Below, piece after piece: positions 60,359 to 64,000 of a stretch of 64,000 nucleotides of DNA. Under the pieces are notes generated by a model. That model searched no databases, was not told the DNA's origin, and saw only the letters and a program-made list of their open reading frames with translations. Both the position numbers and the translations under genes were made by a program. Position 1 is the first letter of the stretch, and each line of letters starts with the position of its first letter. This DNA comes from Rhodovastum sp963714255 (GTDB taxonomy: Bacteria; Pseudomonadota; Alphaproteobacteria; Acetobacterales; Acetobacteraceae), in the NCBI GenBank assembly GCA_963714255.1, contig CAVQNU010000030.1, forward strand, positions 96,745 to 160,744. Direction: 5' to 3'.

Positions 60359-60994
60359 TCAGGGGCCGCAGTCAGAGAACCGGCACAGCCAGGCGCGGCC
60401 GCGCCATGGCAACAGCGCCGGAACCCTAGACCGGTCAGCGGCATAGATCGGGCCGAGGCGCCGCAGCGGAGCGGCTTCCTCGAAGCGCAAGCCGATCACG
60501 ATATAGACAGTGTCGAGATAGAGAGTGGCGAACTGGGCCGTTTCCGCCGAGCGCGAGTCCTGCACCAGTGCCAGCACGATCAGGATCGAACCGGCGTAAA
60601 GCGGGTGGCGAATGTAAGCCAGCGGGCCGCGTGCCGAGAATGGCTCTTCATCGTCCTCCCCTGGGCCACGGAGCTGGGTGATGCCCGCGAAGCGGCCCAT
60701 GTCGTAGCGGCGGCTGAACGTGAGCAACACCGCCACGCCGGCCAAAACCAACGCGATTTGGGCCATGGTCACGGCGGCGGGCCACGACCAGCCGATATCC
60801 GGCAGCATGGCCCGCCCGACCGCGACAACGAGTGCAAACTGGACCAGCGCGATCAGGTTCCACCTCAGCCGGGTGGCCCGACCGAGGCGATGCCGCAGCA
60901 CCCGTTTCGGCGTCTCGCGGGCGAGCAGGGAATGCGCTGTTCCGAACGCAGTCCAGGCCAGGGCGTAGGGGGCCGGTGCCGATAACGGCTTCAT
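60359..60994 (-). CDS. Isoprenylcysteine-methyltransferase / NnrU-like membrane protein
   Basis: Protein of 211 residues with about five hydrophobic segments. YALAWTAFGTAHSLLARE at the N-terminus, WSWPAAVTMAQIALVLAGVAVLL, and the motif ARGPLAYIRHPLYAGSILIVLAL with RHP, then RFEEAAPLRRLGPIYAADRSRVP, fit ICMT/PEMT-like families (also NnrU). It ends 20 bases before the sulfurtransferase start. Role in the sulfur operon is unknown. Confidence 0.72.
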   Translation of the reverse strand: MKPLSAPAPYALAWTAFGTAHSLLARETPKRVLRHRLGRATRLRWNLIALVQFALVVAVGRAMLPDIGWSWPAAVTMAQIALVLAGVAVLLTFSRRYDMGRFAGITQLRGPGEDDEEPFSARGPLAYIRHPLYAGSILIVLALVQDSRSAETAQFATLYLDTVYIVIGLRFEEAAPLRRLGPIYAADRSRVPALLPWRGRAWLCRFSDCGP

Positions 60995-61673
60995 TCCACA
61001 CGACGTATCCTTCGGTTCGCCACGGACCTTCGCCGTCCCCTGCGGCCGCGCCGCCGGTTCCGTTGTCTTCGTGTTCGGCCGCTTTGATTCGAGCGCAGGG
61101 CAGGCCAATTCGGAGCGGCGCTTCCTCACATCGGTCGGGTCGCGGCGCAGTTTCTTCAGCGGCGCGCGAGTTTGGCAGCGAGTTCAGGTTTGTTTTTCCT
61201 CCATGATGGGTACCCGCACGACATATCTTGATGCAGCACCATCGCGCCTGTGGAGCGGGGTTACCTTGATTTATGTCAATTGAGGAAATTATGAATCGTG
61301 ATGTTCTTTGAAGCGGCGCCCGGATGCGCTGGCGAAGACGCCTCGCCGCGGACGGCGCAAGGCCTCAAATTTCGTCGTTGCACAGGAATGCCGGGCACAG
61401 TTCTCGCCTCTTTCGGCGATCCGGCCAGTTTCGCGGCTGTCGCTGGCGGCGTGAACCCGCGCAATGATGGCGCACAGCCGTTCCTGGACGCTTTCCTGGG
61501 GGATGAACGGAGCGGCGTTCTGGGGTGACGGATCTGCGTTTCAGATGCTCCGGCGGCTGATGCGGCCGGAGACGATCCCCGGATCGGGGAGGACGGCGGC
61601 CGGAGAGAGTGAGAATCTCCATCCCTGCCAAACCCACGGCGAATCGGGCAACAAGTTTATGACACAGTAAGAT
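60995..61673. other. Long intergenic region, regulatory site but no gene seen
   Basis: About 680 bases upstream of the sulfur operon. Short open frames on both strands have no convincing start, domain or codon bias. An FNR-like site is at 61266. The AT-rich stretch around 61180-61310 probably holds the promoter for the minus-strand operon. Confidence 0.45.
61266..61279. promoter_or_regulatory. FNR/FixK-type box
   Basis: TTGATTTATGTCAA: TTGAT-N4-GTCAA, one base from the consensus TTGAT-N4-ATCAA. It is 272 bases upstream of the minus-strand sulfur operon and could place it under oxygen control. Confidence 0.45.
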
Positions 61674-61738
61674 TAAGTAGCGGGGTCCAGGGGCCTCTCG
61701 GCCCTTGGCGGGTCCAGGGCAGAGCCCTGGCCTTCCTT
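61674..61738. repeat. Dispersed palindromic repeat, half copy
   Basis: TTAAGTAGCGGGGTCCAGG, GGCCCTTGGCGGGTCCAGG and CAGAGCCCTGGCCTTCCTT end in TTAC, where the reverse complement is the TAA stop of folD. Confidence 0.88.
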
Positions 61739-62579
61739 ACCCCCGCCGTGCCACCGCCGCCGCGACGGTATTTTCCAGCAGGCAGGCAATCGTCATCGGC
61801 CCGACGCCGCCCGGCACCGGCGTAATCGCGGCGGCATGGGTCGCGCACTCCGCCGTCGCGCAGTCGCCGACCAGGCGTCCGTCGGCCAGGCGGTTGATGC
61901 CGACATCGATCACCACCGCTTCGTTGGCCACCCAGTCGCCGCGCACCATCTCCGCCCGCCCCACCGCGGCCACCAGAAGCTCCGCCCGGCGGCACTCCAC
62001 GGCAAGGTCACGGGTGCGCGAATGCGCGACTGTGACGGTGGCGTCGGCGTTGGTCAGCAGCGCCGCCATCGGCTTTCCGACGATCGCCGAGCGTCCGAGC
62101 ACCAGCGCCCGCGCGCCGCGGACCGACATGCCGACATGCGCCAGTAACCGCATGACGCCAAGCGGCGTGCACGGCACCAGGCCGGGCCGCCCGTCATGCA
62201 GGTGCCCGACATTGACGGGGTGAAACCCGTCCACGTCCTTGGCCGGGTCGACCGCCTCGATCACCGCCTGCTGGCGGATCTGCGGGGGCAGCGGCAGTTG
62301 CACCAGAATGCCGTCGACCGCCGGGTCGGCGTTCAGCCCGGCGATGGCCGCCAGCAGGGCAGCCTCGGTCGTGTCGGCGGCCAGGCGGATTGTGCGCGCG
62401 GCAATGCCGGCGGCGGCGGCGGCGCGGTCCTTGTTGCGCACATACACTGTACTGGCCGGGTCATCGCCCACCAATACGACGACCAGCCCGGGCGTGTAGG
62501 GCAGGGTGGCGACCCGTGCGGCCAGTTCGGACCGCAGCGTGGCGGCCACCTGCTTGCCGTCGATCAGGGTGGCGCTCAT
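61737..62579 (-). CDS. folD: Methylenetetrahydrofolate dehydrogenase/cyclohydrolase
   Basis: Bifunctional enzyme of 280 residues that interconverts methylene-, methenyl- and formyl-tetrahydrofolate. PGLVVVLVGDDPASTVYVRNKDRAA with catalytic Lys and Tyr, VDGILVQLPLPPQI, DVDGFHPVNVGHL, VLGRSAIVGKPMAALL and PVPGGVGPMTIACLLENT are all present. Start ATG overlaps the yggU stop. The stop is formed by the repeat that follows. Confidence 0.95.
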   Translation of the reverse strand: MSATLIDGKQVAATLRSELAARVATLPYTPGLVVVLVGDDPASTVYVRNKDRAAAAAGIAARTIRLAADTTEAALLAAIAGLNADPAVDGILVQLPLPPQIRQQAVIEAVDPAKDVDGFHPVNVGHLHDGRPGLVPCTPLGVMRLLAHVGMSVRGARALVLGRSAIVGKPMAALLTNADATVTVAHSRTRDLAVECRRAELLVAAVGRAEMVRGDWVANEAVVIDVGINRLADGRLVGDCATAECATHAAAITPVPGGVGPMTIACLLENTVAAAVARRG

Positions 62580-62878
62580 AGCGCCTCCAGCCGGGGGCCG
62601 ATGGTGGTCGGGTCGCCCTCGATACGCAGCGTCTTTTCCCGGCTGGTCATGCCCAGCACCACCGCCACCGCCGAGGCCGGCACCCCTACCGCTGCCGCCA
62701 GTGTTGCGCAGGCAGCGCGGTTGGCGCGGCCGTCCTCGGCCGCCTCGGTCACGCCGATGCGCAGCCGCTCGCCGGCCGCGGAGGGGGCGCGGCCCTGCAC
62801 GCCGGGCCGGCGGGATTTCGGCTGCACCTTGACGGCGACCGACACGGAGTTGGCGGCCGGTCGCCAGAACGCGGTCAC
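62576..62878 (-). CDS. yggU: DUF167 / YggU family protein
   Basis: Small protein of 100 residues. VSVAVKVQPKSRRPGVQG, RLRIGVTEAAEDGRANRAACATLAAAVGV and VLGMTSREKTLRIEG are the family features. Function unknown but the gene is broadly conserved and often next to yggT. GTG start overlapping the yggT stop, and stop overlapping folD start. Confidence 0.9.
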   Translation of the reverse strand: MTAFWRPAANSVSVAVKVQPKSRRPGVQGRAPSAAGERLRIGVTEAAEDGRANRAACATLAAAVGVPASAVAVVLGMTSREKTLRIEGDPTTIGPRLEAL

Positions 62879-63192
62879 AGCAGCAGGCCACGCATGTTGC
62901 CGTAAACCAGCGCATCGTGGATGCGCACCAGCAATGCCTCAGTGGCGTAGATCAGAATCAGCAGGATCAGCGGGCTGATGTCGATCGGTCCCAGGTTCGG
63001 CAACATGCGGCGAATCGGCCGTAGCGCCGGTTCGGTGATCCGGTCGAGGAAGTCGGCGATGCTCCAGACCAGACGGTTGCGGGTATCGAGCACGTTGAAC
63101 GAAATCAGCATGCTTGCGACGACAGCCAGAACCACCGCCCACCAGTAAAGGTTCAGCAGGCTGAGAACGACATCGAACAGGATGGTGATCAC
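62875..63192 (-). CDS. yggT: YggT family membrane protein
   Basis: Protein of 105 residues with two hydrophobic segments (DVVLSLLNLYWWAVVLAVVASMLISF and IDISPLILLILIYATEAL) flanking RITEPALRPIRRMLPNLG, the conserved YggT loop. Relatives help in osmotic or division-linked membrane organisation. GTG start 63192 with GAGGGG ahead. First gene of yggT-yggU-folD. Confidence 0.9.
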   Translation of the reverse strand: MITILFDVVLSLLNLYWWAVVLAVVASMLISFNVLDTRNRLVWSIADFLDRITEPALRPIRRMLPNLGPIDISPLILLILIYATEALLVRIHDALVYGNMRGLLL

Positions 63193-63356
63193 GGGCGTGC
63201 CCCTCTGAGACGGGGCGCAGGCTAGCCTTTCGGCCGGTCGATGCGCAACCGTGCGGCGGATGCGTGCCATGCGCAGGGGCGCTTGACTTGCGCAACCGCC
63301 CTGCGCATGTTTTGCCCCCTGCGATGCCCCAGGGTGTCGCAGTGATCGCGCGGGAT

Positions 63357-63432
63357 GGGGCTGTAGCTCAGTTGGGAGAGCGCCTCGTTCGCAATGAGGA
63401 GGTCAGGGGTTCGATTCCCCTCAGCTCCACCA
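63357..63432 (+). tRNA. tRNA-Ala (CGC)
   Basis: Full cloverleaf: acceptor GGGGCTG with CAGCTCC, D arm GCTCAGTTGGGAGAGC, anticodon loop TTCGCAA, variable AGGTC, T arm AGGGGTTCGATTCCCCT, and encoded CCA. Anticodon CGC reads GCG. Confidence 0.95.
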
Positions 63433-63726
63433 CCGTTCCGCGCAATTCCTGGGTTTCACCGCCGCCCTGGCGCGCGTCCCCTAAATGGTCACCTCTATGG
63501 GTCCGGACCGCTGACCAGCCCCCTCGCGCGTATGATGAAAACAGCAAAACGCGAACTCTTTCCCCCTTTCTGCGCGCACTCCCGCGTCGCTGTGCCTTCG
63601 GGCGGCCGGGATTGCCCCCGCGCGAAAAACGCAGTTCGGGGGGTGCCCCCCTGCTATTGACCCGGCCGGGTCGGTCTTGGACCCGGGCGGGTATGTGCCC
63701 ATATTTGAGGTATGGTTCATATAGAC
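63433..63726. other. Region downstream of tRNA-Ala, no gene seen
   Basis: No supported gene. The space between a tRNA and transposase remnants is typical of integration or insertion sites. Open frames crossing it also cross the tRNA and are rejected. Confidence 0.35.
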
Positions 63727-63783
63727 ATGCGGAGTTTGACGCCGGCGGCGCAAGAGGAAAGTCGGCGCCAAGTGATCGGCTTG
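63727..63783 (+). pseudogene. IS630-like transposase 5' fragment
   Basis: MRSLTPAAQEESRRQVIGL is like the start of IS630-family transposases (the helix-turn-helix begins soon after). The frame loses similarity at about 63784, where CAGGGTCATTC begins the end of an ISAs1-type element. Only 19 residues can be compared, so the identification is tentative. Confidence 0.45.
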
Positions 63784-63788
63784 CAGGG

Positions 63789-64000
63789 TCATTCGGTTCT
63801 CTTGCCGCTGACGGCATTGATGGCGGCCTGCCGGTGCTCGGCGAAGTGTTCAATTCCTTCGGCCGGCTTGAAACCGAGGCGGCGAAGGAGCGTCAGCTTC
63901 GCATTGCGCAGGGCGGCGAGCACCTGCGGAGCATGGCCGGCGTTGGTGCGTGCCTGGTCCTCGCGGCAGGTGACATCGCGGACGTAATGCAGCTTATTCT
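63789..64000 (-). CDS. ISAs1-family transposase, C-terminal part, cut by window edge
   Basis: The last 69 residues are visible, reading in from the right edge: NKLHYVRDVTCREDQARTN, APQVLAALRNAKLTLLRRLGF and a tail ending SGKRTE before TGA at 63791-63789. HYVRDVT and the ALRN...LLRR pattern are the C-terminal signature of ISAs1/H-repeat transposases. The stop is a few bases from the presumed element end at about 63784. The rest lies outside the window. Confidence 0.82.
   Translation of the reverse strand, partial: NKLHYVRDVTCREDQARTNAGHAPQVLAALRNAKLTLLRRLGFKPAEGIEHFAEHRQAAINAVSGKRTE

Noticed and set aside
63368..63853. 161-codon minus frame
   Set aside because: It runs through the tRNA-Ala gene and the transposase remnants.
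1..64000. CRISPR array or prophage
   Set aside because: The repeats are palindromic and dispersed, not regularly spaced direct repeats, and no phage structural or cas genes are seen.

Overview
The window is GC-rich, densely coded chromosomal DNA from an alphaproteobacterium, most likely an acetic-acid-bacterium relative (Acetobacteraceae or near kin). Grounds are the timA-mltA block divergent from secB, ftsE-ftsX next to a zinc-ribbon gene, a SAM-II riboswitch ahead of metZ, the YggT-YggU-FolD cluster, and a family of long GC-rich palindromic repeats between genes. The assignment is inference from gene content; no rRNA or taxonomic marker is present.

Layout. 1-8.9 kb: a secreted Pro/Ala-rich protein, an esterase, a phosphatase, cyclopropane-fatty-acid synthase joined in one open frame to a photolyase, an AT-rich pocket with a P-loop gene split by a -1 frameshift site, an SPFH-like membrane protein and pdeM. 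9-18 kb: a polytopic membrane protein, a flavin reductase and MFS pair, a lutA-like gene, an orphan DNA methyltransferase behind timA-mltA, and secB. 18-28 kb: a phenylacetate operon (paaG-paaI-paaK), a TSUP exporter, sufE, gshB, and the overlapping ftsE-ftsX-ydcF-plsC operon. 28-38 kb: tRNA-Gly, SAM-II riboswitch and metZ, a frameshifted apaG, folE, an Old Yellow Enzyme, a glycosyltransferase broken by two frameshifts, and a three-gene sugar-acid cluster (FAH hydrolase, SDR, XylD-like dehydratase).

38-46 kb looks accessory: a Tlde1-type L,D-transpeptidase toxin with a probable periplasmic immunity partner, a MarR regulator facing small membrane proteins, and a peptidoglycan-binding muramidase-like protein followed by a small secreted four-Cys protein, plausibly a second effector-immunity pair. 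46-50 kb is housekeeping (YqaA, hydrolase, phosphatase, DUF4328, agmatinase).

50-61 kb is a reactive-sulfur region. An ArsR repressor has the Cys39/Cys105 spacing of BigR/SqrR persulfide sensors. With it are an RND adaptor-permease-rhodanese operon and a second operon with a two-domain sulfurtransferase, a YeeE/YedE thiosulfate-type transporter and a methyltransferase-like membrane protein. Between them lie decayed trxC, LTXXQ-like and DUF3365-like remnants and a truncated IS256 transposase. 61-64 kb holds folD-yggU-yggT, tRNA-Ala and, at the right edge, an IS630-like fragment cut by an ISAs1-type element.

The feature that ties the window together is the repeat family: at least twelve copies, almost all between genes, several overlapping the stop codon of a neighbour, and three carrying a second, inner palindrome whose stem sequence differs between copies while base pairing is kept.
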